In this document: piece after piece, positions 48,303-58,753 of the stretch | How the letters are laid out: each line of letters opens with the position of its first letter | How positions within the stretch are numbered: the first letter of the stretch is position 1 | DNA from: Mogibacterium sp. | Lineage (GTDB): Bacteria > Bacillota > Clostridia > Peptostreptococcales > Anaerovoracaceae | Length of the DNA stretch: 64,000 bases | Direction: 5' to 3' | Assembly (NCBI GenBank): GCA_012840975.1 | Contig: DUVP01000032.1 | Location: 1-64,000, forward strand | The notes under the pieces: model-generated | The model's input: only the letters and a program-made list of their open reading frames with translations | Told to the model about the DNA's origin: nothing | Database searches by the model: none | Made by a program: the position numbers and the translations under genes

Positions 48303-51300
48303 TTATCTTAACCTATAAGATCTCAGATTTGACCAAGGTCCATAGATCCTCTTTCCGTCAACATTCTTATAAGCCCTGATCTTGTAGTAGAATCTCCTGT
48401 TTCTGGTTGTCCTGATTCTTGAAGTTCTTGAATACTTGTAAGACGGTCTCCTGATTGTTCTGAATCCCTTGGTTTTGTATCTTGATCTTACAATCTGGTA
48501 TCCGGATTCGCCGGGTATATTGGTCCATCTTACTCTTACATAGTTCCTTGATACTTTAGACACCCTAGGTCTTGGCAGCTTCTTCAGAGTATAGATATAT
48601 GAAGAATATTTTGAATCACCTGTATATTTAACACCATCTTCTTCAACATAAGGTGTAACCTTGAATCTATACCTTGCTCCGTCAACCAGATTAGCTTTTT
48701 TGAAATAGTTTTCAGTTGTGTCTTCAGACAGTACCTTATAATTTTTCCAGGTAGATCTCTTGTACTCCACCTTGTATTTAACCGCTCCTTCTTCCGCGTC
48801 CTGACTTGTCCAGCTCGCATGAATATCATCGTGTCCGTACAATTTGACATTCACTTTATCAACGGCTACCCACTCAAAGCCGAGAAGCTTTATTGTATGA
48901 TATTGAGCATCATCCCATTTGAGATGAGTAATCTCTCCGGTTGTAAGAAGAACTTTTCCGCTTGCATTCTTTCCGGCATTGTTCTGGAACGGCTCATTGC
49001 CCATTTCGACTAAGGTGGATGGTAAAGCCACTTCTTCCAGAAGTCCTTCCTTAAATGCTCCCGCACCTATCTTCTCTATACCTTCTTCAAGAACGAGTGT
49101 CTGGAGAGTTGTCGCTTTGTAGGTTCCCTCAAAAGCATTATCTCCGATCTCCTTAAGAGTTCCCGGTATTGTAAGATCCTGTATATGGTGTAAGTGGAAA
49201 GCTTTTTCACCGACTTTTTCTACAGATGCAGGTATTTCGAGTTTTGTAAGCCTTGCTCCGGCAAATGCAAAACCTTCAATCTCTGTAACCGTGTCAGGTA
49301 TCTTTATGTTGTCCAGGCGGATATTCATCGAGAATGCCCCCTGCGGTATAACGGTAACATTCTTAGACATCTTCAGCTCGGTAAGTGCATTCATCGAAAA
49401 TGCTCCTTTGCCCATTGAAGTTACCGTATCCGGAATAACCAGATTAGAGATTTTGTTGCCATGGAATGCGCTTGTTCCTATCTCTGTAAGCTGTAAAGCA
49501 TTTTCGAGCGGAACTGCTTCGAGACTGTTGTATTCGAATGCATTGTCTCCGATTGTCTGCAGTCCCTCAGGCAATACAACAGTTTCAATACCGTATGTTA
49601 CTTCTACATCAAATTTGCCAATAACATATTCATCTTCAGGACTCTGAAATGCAGCATCACCTATCGCTGTTATGGTAACTCCTGTCGGCGATGTGTTCGG
49701 CAGAACGAGATCATGATTGACTTTCCTCTTCTGATTACCGGATTCCGACCAGCCTGTTATAGTTGTCTCGTCTTCACTATAAGTAAAGTCATATTTATTC
49801 CAGCCTGTGCCTGCCATGTTGTCAAATTCAACAACGTGACCGGAACCATTGGTTATTACCTTTGTATAATCGCCGGCAGCCTGTGCCTGATCCTCGTTCA
49901 AAGTTCTCAGTATAACCTTACCGTCACCTACACCTGAAGCATTGTCCTTAAAGGCATCTTTATTTAATGTCGTAACTGTCTCAGGCAGGTCAACTACCTT
50001 GAGTATACTGCCTGCAAAAGACTTAGAGCCTATAGACTCCAGACCGTCATTAAGTGTGAGTTCTGAAAGTGTTCTTGGAAGACCTTCCTGTAATACTTCA
50101 AAAGCACCATTATCGATTTTATTCACTGATGCAGGAATAACTAGAGTCTCCAGTTGATGATTCCAAAAAGCATTTCTACCAATCGTTGTTAGCCTATCAT
50201 TTAACACCAGTGTTTTAAGCGGCACTCCTGAAAATGCATTTCGTCCTATTGATGTTACATTCTGTGGGATAACTAATTCTTCAAGCTTTTGCATTGAGAA
50301 AGCTCCTTGAGGAATCTCTGTTAGACCTTCAGAAAGTGTTAACGATTCTATTCTTATTTTGGCATCTGTATGTGTTGCAAAGGCTCCAGCTCCAAGTGTT
50401 TTTACACTATCAGGCAATCTTAAAGATACAATAGGTGCATTTTGGAATGCAGAGATACCTATCTCTTCAAAATTTTCCGGAAAGGTAAGAGATGTAATTC
50501 CCGTCTGATTACCTTGATTATCCATTTGTGCTTTGAAAGCAAAGTTCCCTATCTTCTTGAGAGTTTTCGGGAATATTATGGATGTAGGTACATATACCTC
50601 TATCACTTCAGTCCCTGTTTCCGGATCCATATATGTGTGGCTGTAGTCAAAGGTTCCGCCATTATAAGTTCCAGATCCTATTTCAGTAACCTCTACTCCA
50701 TCTGGACTTTGCTCAGGAATCACAAGATTACTGTTATTCTTTATTTTTACCTTTCCTATTTCGGAAAGACCTGTTACTGTTCCTTCATTATAAGTAAAGT
50801 CTTCTGCGTTCCAAGGTGCATCCTCAGCAGGAGCAGTCTGTCCTGCAAAGAGTTTCTGTACATTGCTCTTATAATCATCTATTCCGTCCAGGTGGGCTAT
50901 AGTTTGGCTTGGTTCAGTATCTACTATATACATATATACAACCCCACCCTTTTTTTCTGCTGCAGTCGATCCCGGCGGTACAGGTTCCTTGCCTGTATTG
51001 CCGATAAATGCCCATTTATCGACAACTATTGTCTCTGCCGGAAGTTGAACCGCTTTAATCTTATTCATCCCGAACGACATTCTTCCCAGGAATATCGGAA
51101 AATCCGTCGTCTCCGGCATGTTGACAGATGCAATCCGGTTCGTTGTACCGCTTGTGTTGCTTGCGAATGCCTGGCTTGACACAACCATGAGAGATGAAGG
51201 CAGTTTTACGCTTGTAAGTTTATTATCTTTGAATGCACCTGATGCAATAAACAATACACCTTCAGGAATATCTACAGTCTGAAGTTCATTTCCTGAAAAA

Positions 51301-53603
51301 GCAAAATTCATAATAAAGAAATCGCCACGCATTGTTGCATCAGGATCCCATTTGGAAACAGCCTCAGTATCTTCCACTCGTTCAGTAACAGGAAGTGTAA
51401 GAGATGTGAGTCCCATGCTCTTGAAGGCATTCTTTCCTATTCCTTGTACTTTATTCCCCTGAGGATCAACAGCAGGAATTACCAGATCCGTATTTATAGC
51501 CAGCTTGTTCAGTCCTTCCTCTGAAAAGCCTGTTATAACATGTATATCTCCTGTAAGACATGTGGTACGGTCATTACCTTTCGTTACATAATCACTCTGT
51601 GTAAGTGTTGTAGTTCCATATGTAAAGTCCTCAGCTACCCATTTATCGCTTCCTATATAAACCAACTCATGAGTATCTGATGGAGGGAAGTTGACCTCAT
51701 CCGAATACTGTCCGAAATCGCTTACATAAACCTTTGTAACAGTTACAGGGAAATCATCTGTATATTCTTTAAGAAATACATTTGCATAGAGCTTGTTTAC
51801 CGTGGTAGGTAATTTAACGATATTGATCACCTTGTTTCGAAATGCATATCTTCCTATCGTCTGAAGCCCTTCCGGCAAGGTCAGAGTACACGGATCACGC
51901 AGATAATTTTTTGTCGAAAATGCGTAATTACCGATCGATGTGACCGATTCAGGTATAACGATACTTCTGAAATTGTTTCCTGCAAAGGCGTTATTTCCAA
52001 TAGTCGTAACGGAATCCGGAATTTCAATTTCCGTTAGATTAGGCATATAATTTACAGGATCACTGCAACCGAAAGCTGCAGCAGGAATTTCTGTAAGCGA
52101 GCTCGAGAGGTTTATTCTCTCAATTTTAGGATTGGTCGCAAATGCACCATTACCTAGACTATTTACAGAATCCGGTAATATTACTGATGAAAGATTGTTC
52201 ATCAGGAATGCAGATGTTCCTATCTCTTCAAGTTCTTCAGGAAAAACAACATCCTCAAGTCCACTTTCTCTAAACGCATTATTACCGATTTTCTTAAGGT
52301 AAACCGGCAATCTGACACTATCAAATTTTTCTGTTTGAGTAGCAAACAATCCGCCTGCGGTAGGTGGGGCATCTGCCAAAGCAGTTACAGGCTCAAGATC
52401 CGGAGTTAAGTCAGGAATAACCAGGTCTTTATTGACAGATCTCTTCGCAATACCGCTTTCCGTCAGACCGGTTACTGTCTGTCCATCATAAGTGAAGTCA
52501 TTTGCATTCCACCTGTCCGTATCAGGATTTTCCGTCTCCGGTGAATCGTCCATAACGATAAGTTTCTGATGCCATGATTTCTGACTTTCAGTAAGCTTTT
52601 CAACATGATGAATACGGTCTTTGAACTTAAGAGCTGCGTTGTCCGTATACATATATACGACACCGCCCAAAGCGACTTCCTTCTCACCGGCAGCAGGATC
52701 GCACGGCTCCATTCCCGGATTGAGCACAAATACATGTTTATTGATTACTTCTACATAGTCGGGAATCGTTACGGATGTGATCTGATTGTCTGCAAAAGCC
52801 ATCCCGTGCATCTCAAACAGGAAGTCGGTAGTTGACGGGAAACTTACTTTTGTTATTTCATTGTTTGCAAAAGCCAAGGTTTCAACCCACCAGATAGTTC
52901 TCGGTAAAGTTACCTTTGTAATCTTATTCTTCTGAAACGCATTCGGCATAACCGCAAGAACTCCGCTTGGCAGATACACCGACGTGAGTTCGTTTCTCGC
53001 AAATGCACTTTCTGCTATAACATAGTTTCCGCGTTTGCTGACACGATTTGTGATGGTATCGTCATAAGAAACCATCATTCCTGTAGGAAATTTGACCGAT
53101 GTAAGTCCTTTTTCTTTAAAGGCATTTGCTCCTACTCCTACAAGGGTGTTTCCTTCTGTATCCTTCGCAGGAAGAACCAGATCTTTTCTATTAGCAAGCT
53201 TTGCTTCTCCCTGTTCAGAGAAACCGGTTACGACTTTACCAGAAATTATGATCTGTCTTGTGTAGTCGCACCCATAAATGAGTTCTTCATAATCTCCGTA
53301 AGTAAAGTCAGCTGCAACCCAGTCCTCAACCACGGGATCTTCCTGTTCTTCACCTTCAGGATTCGCCTCCGGATCTTCATTTCCGGGTTCCCCTGCTCCC
53401 CGTGCTCCCGGAGCTTCAGCACCCTTCGCATCAAGCTCTTCAGCCGGCTCTTCGCCCGTTGATTCCTCTTCAACCTGTTCAACAGGAGGAGGTGCAGGAG
53501 CCTGTTGTTCTGTGCCCGTCTCTTCTGCTGCAAATGATATAAACGGTGTCACCGTCATCACCATCGCAAGAAGAAAAGCCACTAAACGTTTATGCATTCT
53601 CAT
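48303..53603 (-). CDS. Secreted BspA-like leucine-rich repeat (LRR_5) protein with C-terminal FN3-like modules
   Basis: 1766 aa; signal peptide MRMHKRLVAFLLAMVMTVTPFISFAAEE; many 'LTSVxLPxxVxxIGxxAF' repeats; five WxxxDFTY modules; FN3-like C-terminus. Confidence 0.95.
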   Translation of the reverse strand: MRMHKRLVAFLLAMVMTVTPFISFAAEETGTEQQAPAPPPVEQVEEESTGEEPAEELDAKGAEAPGARGAGEPGNEDPEANPEGEEQEDPVVEDWVAADFTYGDYEELIYGCDYTRQIIISGKVVTGFSEQGEAKLANRKDLVLPAKDTEGNTLVGVGANAFKEKGLTSVKFPTGMMVSYDDTITNRVSKRGNYVIAESAFARNELTSVYLPSGVLAVMPNAFQKNKITKVTLPRTIWWVETLAFANNEITKVSFPSTTDFLFEMHGMAFADNQITSVTIPDYVEVINKHVFVLNPGMEPCDPAAGEKEVALGGVVYMYTDNAALKFKDRIHHVEKLTESQKSWHQKLIVMDDSPETENPDTDRWNANDFTYDGQTVTGLTESGIAKRSVNKDLVIPDLTPDLEPVTALADAPPTAGGLFATQTEKFDSVRLPVYLKKIGNNAFRESGLEDVVFPEELEEIGTSAFLMNNLSSVILPDSVNSLGNGAFATNPKIERINLSSSLTEIPAAAFGCSDPVNYMPNLTEIEIPDSVTTIGNNAFAGNNFRSIVIPESVTSIGNYAFSTKNYLRDPCTLTLPEGLQTIGRYAFRNKVINIVKLPTTVNKLYANVFLKEYTDDFPVTVTKVYVSDFGQYSDEVNFPPSDTHELVYIGSDKWVAEDFTYGTTTLTQSDYVTKGNDRTTCLTGDIHVITGFSEEGLNKLAINTDLVIPAVDPQGNKVQGIGKNAFKSMGLTSLTLPVTERVEDTEAVSKWDPDATMRGDFFIMNFAFSGNELQTVDIPEGVLFIASGAFKDNKLTSVKLPSSLMVVSSQAFASNTSGTTNRIASVNMPETTDFPIFLGRMSFGMNKIKAVQLPAETIVVDKWAFIGNTGKEPVPPGSTAAEKKGGVVYMYIVDTEPSQTIAHLDGIDDYKSNVQKLFAGQTAPAEDAPWNAEDFTYNEGTVTGLSEIGKVKIKNNSNLVIPEQSPDGVEVTEIGSGTYNGGTFDYSHTYMDPETGTEVIEVYVPTSIIFPKTLKKIGNFAFKAQMDNQGNQTGITSLTFPENFEEIGISAFQNAPIVSLRLPDSVKTLGAGAFATHTDAKIRIESLTLSEGLTEIPQGAFSMQKLEELVIPQNVTSIGRNAFSGVPLKTLVLNDRLTTIGRNAFWNHQLETLVIPASVNKIDNGAFEVLQEGLPRTLSELTLNDGLESIGSKSFAGSILKVVDLPETVTTLNKDAFKDNASGVGDGKVILRTLNEDQAQAAGDYTKVITNGSGHVVEFDNMAGTGWNKYDFTYSEDETTITGWSESGNQKRKVNHDLVLPNTSPTGVTITAIGDAAFQSPEDEYVIGKFDVEVTYGIETVVLPEGLQTIGDNAFEYNSLEAVPLENALQLTEIGTSAFHGNKISNLVIPDTVTSMGKGAFSMNALTELKMSKNVTVIPQGAFSMNIRLDNIKIPDTVTEIEGFAFAGARLTKLEIPASVEKVGEKAFHLHHIQDLTIPGTLKEIGDNAFEGTYKATTLQTLVLEEGIEKIGAGAFKEGLLEEVALPSTLVEMGNEPFQNNAGKNASGKVLLTTGEITHLKWDDAQYHTIKLLGFEWVAVDKVNVKLYGHDDIHASWTSQDAEEGAVKYKVEYKRSTWKNYKVLSEDTTENYFKKANLVDGARYRFKVTPYVEEDGVKYTGDSKYSSYIYTLKKLPRPRVSKVSRNYVRVRWTNIPGESGYQIVRSRYKTKGFRTIRRPSYKYSRTSRIRTTRNRRFYYKIRAYKNVDGKRIYGPWSNLRSYRLR

Positions 53604-53882
53604 GCTATATCCTCTCTTTCATGTAATTAATTAATATAATGATATACTCGTACATTATGTATTTTACATTGCAGACATGAGTCAGGCTAATTGCTTAAGC
53701 CAATTGTGGAGTTATCCAGTATAGTTTTTTTCAATAATCTATCTTACTCGCTTTTGTTGACCTTCTTTAACCGCTTTGAGAGAATATTAGAAACAAACTT
53801 GCATAAAAATAATATTTTAAACAAAACACCTGATTGAAAATATTATTCTATTTGCAAATACATTCTTAAGGATGGTTAAACG

Positions 53883-54431
53883 ATGAAAAAAAATTTTAAC
53901 AGGAGAATTGCTTTTATAATCGCTGTCTTGCTGATTGTTTTCAGCATCGCATTGATTGCTTGTAATAAAAAAACGGAAGAAAACACTTCTGACAACGAGA
54001 TAACACAAACAGAAGTATCTGATAAGACTGATTCCGAACCGGATAAAAAGGAGAATCCTTCAAACGTAGAAGTAAAAGATGAAGAAATTATCGCTTCAAA
54101 TGAATCTACCGCATCAAAAAAACCGGAAAAAAAAGATCCTTCAAAAAAAGGAAAAACCTGGGTTCCTCCCGTATATAAGACTGTTCACCACAAAGAAGAA
54201 GGGCATTACGAAACTAAATTATTATATGTGATATGTACACCAGGTAAATGTGGAAAGAGATTCTCTACAGAAGCAGCCTGGTATAAACACTGGCAGGATT
54301 ACATGGCAAGCAACGGCGGCGTATGTGACCATATGCACGATAATCCCAGGAAGGTTACAGAACAAGTCTATGTCGTTGATAAGCCGGCATACACAGAGAA
54401 GGTTCTTGTAAAGAAAGGATACTGGAAATAG
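53883..54431 (+). CDS. Lipoprotein with C2H2-like Cys/His motif
   Basis: Lipobox-like FSIALIACNKK; later CTPGKCGKRFSTEAAWYKHWQDYMASNGGVCDHMHD. Confidence 0.8.
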   Translation: MKKNFNRRIAFIIAVLLIVFSIALIACNKKTEENTSDNEITQTEVSDKTDSEPDKKENPSNVEVKDEEIIASNESTASKKPEKKDPSKKGKTWVPPVYKTVHHKEEGHYETKLLYVICTPGKCGKRFSTEAAWYKHWQDYMASNGGVCDHMHDNPRKVTEQVYVVDKPAYTEKVLVKKGYWK

Positions 54432-54448
54432 CATCAGGATTAAATGTA

Positions 54449-54880
54449 ATGAAAAGAAATCGCTTTTTTATAATAACCGTAATTATATTATTCGCACTAT
54501 TCAGTGTGTTTTTTTCCGGATGCTCGAACAATAATTCCGGAGACTCTGAAGAAAACAGTTATAGCCACGTAGATTTGGAAGAGGCAAAAAAACTTATTGA
54601 TACGGATGGAAGCGTTCTTGTCGATGTCCGAAATGAAATTATTTTCTCTTTTGAGCATATTCCGGGGGCCATCTGCATTCCATACGATACAGTGTCAGAT
54701 GACCCCGATGAGATTGTCCCGGATTTGCCCGATAAAAATCAAATAATAATTTTATACTGTGACTACGGTGCTATAAGCAAAGAAGTTGCCGAAAAGCTGG
54801 TTGCCAAAGGCTATACAAATGTTTACGAATTTGACGGTCTTTTAGTGTGGGACGGTGAAATTGTAGGAAAAGCACAGTAA
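54449..54880 (+). CDS. Rhodanese-like lipoprotein
   Basis: Lipobox FFSGCSNN; VDVRNEIIFSFEHIPGAICIPYD; IILYCDYGAISKEVAEKLVAKGYTNVYEFDGL. Confidence 0.9.
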   Translation: MKRNRFFIITVIILFALFSVFFSGCSNNNSGDSEENSYSHVDLEEAKKLIDTDGSVLVDVRNEIIFSFEHIPGAICIPYDTVSDDPDEIVPDLPDKNQIIILYCDYGAISKEVAEKLVAKGYTNVYEFDGLLVWDGEIVGKAQ

Positions 54881-54884
54881 TTTT

Positions 54885-55076
54885 CTATATATCAATATCC
54901 AGAGGCTTATCTATATCCTCTCCTACATACTTACCGTCCTTCTTTCGCTGTTTAACACATTCAGTCAAAAGATACTCAATCTGACCGTTGATCGATCTGA
55001 AATCATCTTCAGCCCAGGCGGCGATTGCGTTAAATAGTTTTTCTGAAATTCTAAGTGGAACTTGTTTTTTTGCCAT
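54885..55076 (-). CDS. Ribbon-helix-helix (Arc-like) DNA-binding protein
   Basis: MAKKQVPLRISEKLFNAIAAWAEDDFRSINGQIEYLLTECV. Confidence 0.88.
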   Translation of the reverse strand: MAKKQVPLRISEKLFNAIAAWAEDDFRSINGQIEYLLTECVKQRKKDGKYVGEDIDKPLDIDI

Positions 55077-55148
55077 TTCTATTGAAACAATGCAGTGCTG
55101 TTAATGCTCAATTTTGCATTAATCGCACTGCATTTTCCTCCTAATAAA

Positions 55149-56168
55149 TTAATACAGTGATCCCGAGTTTATTACCGGCTGAGCGTCGTGGTTGCCGCAG
55201 AGTACGACCATCAAATTAGATACCATGGCTGCCTTGCGTTCCTCATCAAGCTCGATAATGTCATTTTCACTTAATTTCTCCAGTGCCATCTCAACCATGC
55301 CTACAGCACCTTCTACTATCATAGCTCTTGCATCGACAATTGCGCTCGCCTGCTGTCTCTGAAGCATAACAGCTGCAATTTCCTTAGCATATGCAAGATA
55401 TGTAATCCTTGCTTCAAGAACTTCTATGCCCGCTTCATTTACTTTGTCCTGAATTTCATTCTTGATGCGTTCGGCAACAACTTCACTTGAGCCTCTGAGT
55501 GAGCCTTCATCAGCATGTCCGTCCCCTGTTGTGTCCACATTAGGTGCTACATCGTACGGATATATCCTGACAATGTTTCTCAGAGCTGAATCACACTGTA
55601 ACGACAGATACTCTTTGTAGTTGTCCACATTAAACACAGCTTTTGCCGTATCTGTCACTCTCCACATTACTGCAATACCTATTTCCACCGGGTTGCCCAG
55701 ACAATCGTTAATTTTCTGTACTGCATTATTAAGTGTCATAATTTTCAAAGAAATCTTCTTACTGGTAAGCTCTAAACTGGTTTCTTCTTTGCTTGAAGTT
55801 CCACGAGACAGTGCCGACATAAGACCCTTCCTTGTATCTACGTCACCGGATTGGCTGAGCTTGGTTTGAGCTGCCGGATTTACAGACACACAAAACGGGT
55901 TTACAAAATAGAATCCTTCACCTCTGAGCGTTCCGTAATATTTACCGAAAAGAGTCAAAACCAGAGCTTCCTGAGGTTTAAGAACTTTCAGTCCGAGCGT
56001 AGGAAGCCATCCTAATGCAAGCCAAACTATAGAAATTGCAGACAATGCAACTGATCCGATAACAGCATTGCTGATTACCAGAACAAAAATTGCCAATATG
56101 TATAACCCCACAGTTAACAGCAGAACTGTCATGCCCTTTTTCTTTCCTTCTAAGATTTTTTCATTCAT
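55149..56168 (-). CDS. SPFH/band-7 domain membrane protein
   Basis: [91 protein letters not shown]. Confidence 0.94.
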   Translation of the reverse strand: MNEKILEGKKKGMTVLLLTVGLYILAIFVLVISNAVIGSVALSAISIVWLALGWLPTLGLKVLKPQEALVLTLFGKYYGTLRGEGFYFVNPFCVSVNPAAQTKLSQSGDVDTRKGLMSALSRGTSSKEETSLELTSKKISLKIMTLNNAVQKINDCLGNPVEIGIAVMWRVTDTAKAVFNVDNYKEYLSLQCDSALRNIVRIYPYDVAPNVDTTGDGHADEGSLRGSSEVVAERIKNEIQDKVNEAGIEVLEARITYLAYAKEIAAVMLQRQQASAIVDARAMIVEGAVGMVEMALEKLSENDIIELDEERKAAMVSNLMVVLCGNHDAQPVINSGSLY

Positions 56169-56275
56169 GATTACACCTCCTTCTGATGATAGCTAAATGA
56201 TATCAGAGTGATATCATTTGTCAAGGAAAATCTTTGTAAAATTCTCGAAAGATTTAATTCTAATTTTTTTGTGCA

Positions 56276-56314
56276 TAAAAAAGCAGACATCGAGAAAACT
56301 ATGCCTGCTTTTCA
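56276..56314 (-). terminator. Terminator downstream of glutaminase
   Basis: Minus strand aaaagcaggcatagttttctcgatgtctgctttttt. Confidence 0.65.
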
Positions 56315-56371
56315 TAATGTTTATCCGATTATTATTATTTTACCTGTCTATACCTTTATAATTTGAATTTT

Positions 56372-57475
56372 CTATAAAACCGTATCCTTTACGATATCGC
56401 TGAATATCCTGTCCTCCGACTCCTTATTCCATTCCGGGTCATAGAATAGATTCAATCTTAACTCATTGGATATTTCCTTAAGCAAGCTGACTCCGGCAAT
56501 ACTGTTACCTTGCTCGTCAAGTGCAGGGCCGAATACACCTATACCTGCTCTCTTGTCGGACACGGACAAAAGTCCTCCGCCAACACCTGATTTAGTAGGG
56601 ATGCCAACCTCTATTGCAAATGTTCCCGACCCGTCATACATACCGCATGTGAGCATTAAAGTCTTTGCTATACGAGCCGACTTTGATGACATGAATCTTT
56701 TACCTGTGTCTGCATCAACACCGTCATTTGCCAGTTTTTGCCCAAGATTTGCCAGGGACGCAGCTGTACAATTGAGAGAGCAAAGTCTTGAATAAAACTT
56801 CAAAACATCTTCGACATCCGTTGTTATAATTCCCTTGCTCTCCAGAAGATATGCTATCGAACGGTTCCTTGAACATGTTTTCATTTCGGATTCGAATACG
56901 GCCTCATTGAGAGTAATTTCATCGTCAGAACAAATTGCACGTGTGAATCTAAGCATGTCGTGATAAGAAACCTCCGGGAGGAGAAGTCCGCAAACGGCTA
57001 ATGCGCCTGAATTGATAAGCGGATTATACGGCCTTGAGTCGTTGAGGTCGAGTTCGACGAGAGAGTTGAAAGCTTCTCCCGAAGGCTCGGATCCGACTAT
57101 TTCGAAGACCTTTTCGGTTCCGCATACTTCCATTGCGGCAATCAGCATTATTACTTTTGAAACCGATTGTATCGTAAACCTTACATCATAATCCCCCAGG
57201 CATATGTTTTCTCCCGCTAAAGGAAAGAGACATATGCCAAGCTGATCCGGATTCATTTTTCCGAGTTCAGGGATGTATGTTGCCACATGTCCATTAGGAA
57301 TTTCTTTGCGGGCCTTTTCTATCGCTCTCATAATTATATCTTTTGTTTTCTCAGCTTCCTGAAGTCGGTAATGTCTTTCTATCGTGTAGCTTCCATTACC
57401 ACCTGAAACATTATCCATTTGATTCTCAAATGGATACGGATTGCTGATTATATTTTGATTGTTGTTCTCAGTCAT
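56372..57475 (-). CDS. glsA: Glutaminase A
   Basis: GHVATYIPELGKMNPDQLGI, IQSVSKVIML (S-x-x-K), EPSGEAFNSLVEL, NPLINSGAL, PTKSGVGGGLL. Confidence 0.96.
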   Translation of the reverse strand: MTENNNQNIISNPYPFENQMDNVSGGNGSYTIERHYRLQEAEKTKDIIMRAIEKARKEIPNGHVATYIPELGKMNPDQLGICLFPLAGENICLGDYDVRFTIQSVSKVIMLIAAMEVCGTEKVFEIVGSEPSGEAFNSLVELDLNDSRPYNPLINSGALAVCGLLLPEVSYHDMLRFTRAICSDDEITLNEAVFESEMKTCSRNRSIAYLLESKGIITTDVEDVLKFYSRLCSLNCTAASLANLGQKLANDGVDADTGKRFMSSKSARIAKTLMLTCGMYDGSGTFAIEVGIPTKSGVGGGLLSVSDKRAGIGVFGPALDEQGNSIAGVSLLKEISNELRLNLFYDPEWNKESEDRIFSDIVKDTVL

Positions 57476-57580
57476 AATATCTTTTCCTTTGTGCTATAAT
57501 CATTGAGGTTAACAAATTCTTCTTTAATTATTTTGATTATTATAACCTAAAAAGTCTTTTTAGAAAAGGGTTCTGTATAA

Positions 57581-58714
57581 ATGTATACAAATGTAGTTTT
57601 TATTGCAATGAGCGGAGGTGTGGACTCAAGCGTTGCAGCCTATCTGCTCAAAGAGGAAGGATATCAAGTGCATGGTGTGACCATGCGTCTTTATGATTCA
57701 TATGAAAAGTCTTATTCTTGTGGACAAAGCATTCCCCTTGCAAATGCTGTCGCAGAAAAACTTAATATCCCCTTTCATGCTATTGATATGAGAGATGAAT
57801 TTAAAGCTAATGTAGTAGAAAAATTCATAAATCAATATGAGAAAGGCCTTACTCCTAATCCCTGTATCATATGTAATAAAACAATAAAATTCGGAGAACT
57901 TTTCGAGTTTATAACCCATAAACTCCGAAACTCCGAGATTTCAGATTATGATATTTTAAACCCTGAGGATTTTAACACAGATAATCATCCGATGATTGCC
58001 ACCGGACACTATGCGATCATCGAGCAGAATAAAAACGGACGCTATATGCTTCGAAAGTCGAATGACTTATCTAAAGATCAGTCATATTTTCTATATACTC
58101 TTACTCAGGAGATATTGTCTCGCACCGTTTTTCCTCTCGGTCGTCTTTCATCCAAGGATGAAGTTCGCAGGATAGCCGATGAGCAGGGGTTTGTAAATGC
58201 AAAAGTCAAAGACAGTCAGGATGTCTGTTTTATTCCCGATGGAAAATATTCGGAATTCATAAATTCATATACGGGAAAAGAATATACACCCGGAAATTTT
58301 GTTGATATAAATGGTCGTATTCTCGGTACTCACAAGGGAATTATTAACTACACAATCGGTCAGCGTAAAGGACTTGGCATTTCTCTTGGAAAACCTATGT
58401 ACGTATATAGGCTTGATATAAAGAATAATTCAGTTATCCTTGCAGAGGATAGTGATCTTTATGAAACAAAGTTAATTGCAGACAATATGAATTGGGTGTC
58501 GATTGAGGAGCCAAAGGTCGGTGACAGGCGGCACGCCCTCGGCCGTATCAGATACAGACATGCCGAGGCGCCTTGCACCGTCACAATGCTCGAAGGGGGC
58601 AAGGCGGAGGTCGTCTTCGACGAGCCTCAGCGTGCCATTACACCCGGACAATCCATCGTATTCTATGACATTGCAACCGACAGCTATGTGCTTGGCGGTG
58701 GAATAATCCAATAG
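57581..58714 (+). CDS. mnmA: tRNA 2-thiouridine(34) synthase MnmA
   Basis: FIAMSGGVDSSVAAYLLKEEGYQVHGVTMRLYD, TPNPCIICNKTIKFG, DSQDVCFIPDGKY, YTIGQRKGLGI. Confidence 0.96.
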   Translation: MYTNVVFIAMSGGVDSSVAAYLLKEEGYQVHGVTMRLYDSYEKSYSCGQSIPLANAVAEKLNIPFHAIDMRDEFKANVVEKFINQYEKGLTPNPCIICNKTIKFGELFEFITHKLRNSEISDYDILNPEDFNTDNHPMIATGHYAIIEQNKNGRYMLRKSNDLSKDQSYFLYTLTQEILSRTVFPLGRLSSKDEVRRIADEQGFVNAKVKDSQDVCFIPDGKYSEFINSYTGKEYTPGNFVDINGRILGTHKGIINYTIGQRKGLGISLGKPMYVYRLDIKNNSVILAEDSDLYETKLIADNMNWVSIEEPKVGDRRHALGRIRYRHAEAPCTVTMLEGGKAEVVFDEPQRAITPGQSIVFYDIATDSYVLGGGIIQ

Positions 58715-58753
58715 TCAGCTAACTATAATAATATGTTTTGAGGTTCAGAAATT

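Noticed and set aside
50442-51179. 245-aa plus-strand ORF
   Set aside because: Antisense to the LRR protein; Cys/Tyr/Arg-rich composition is the shadow of a repetitive coding sequence.
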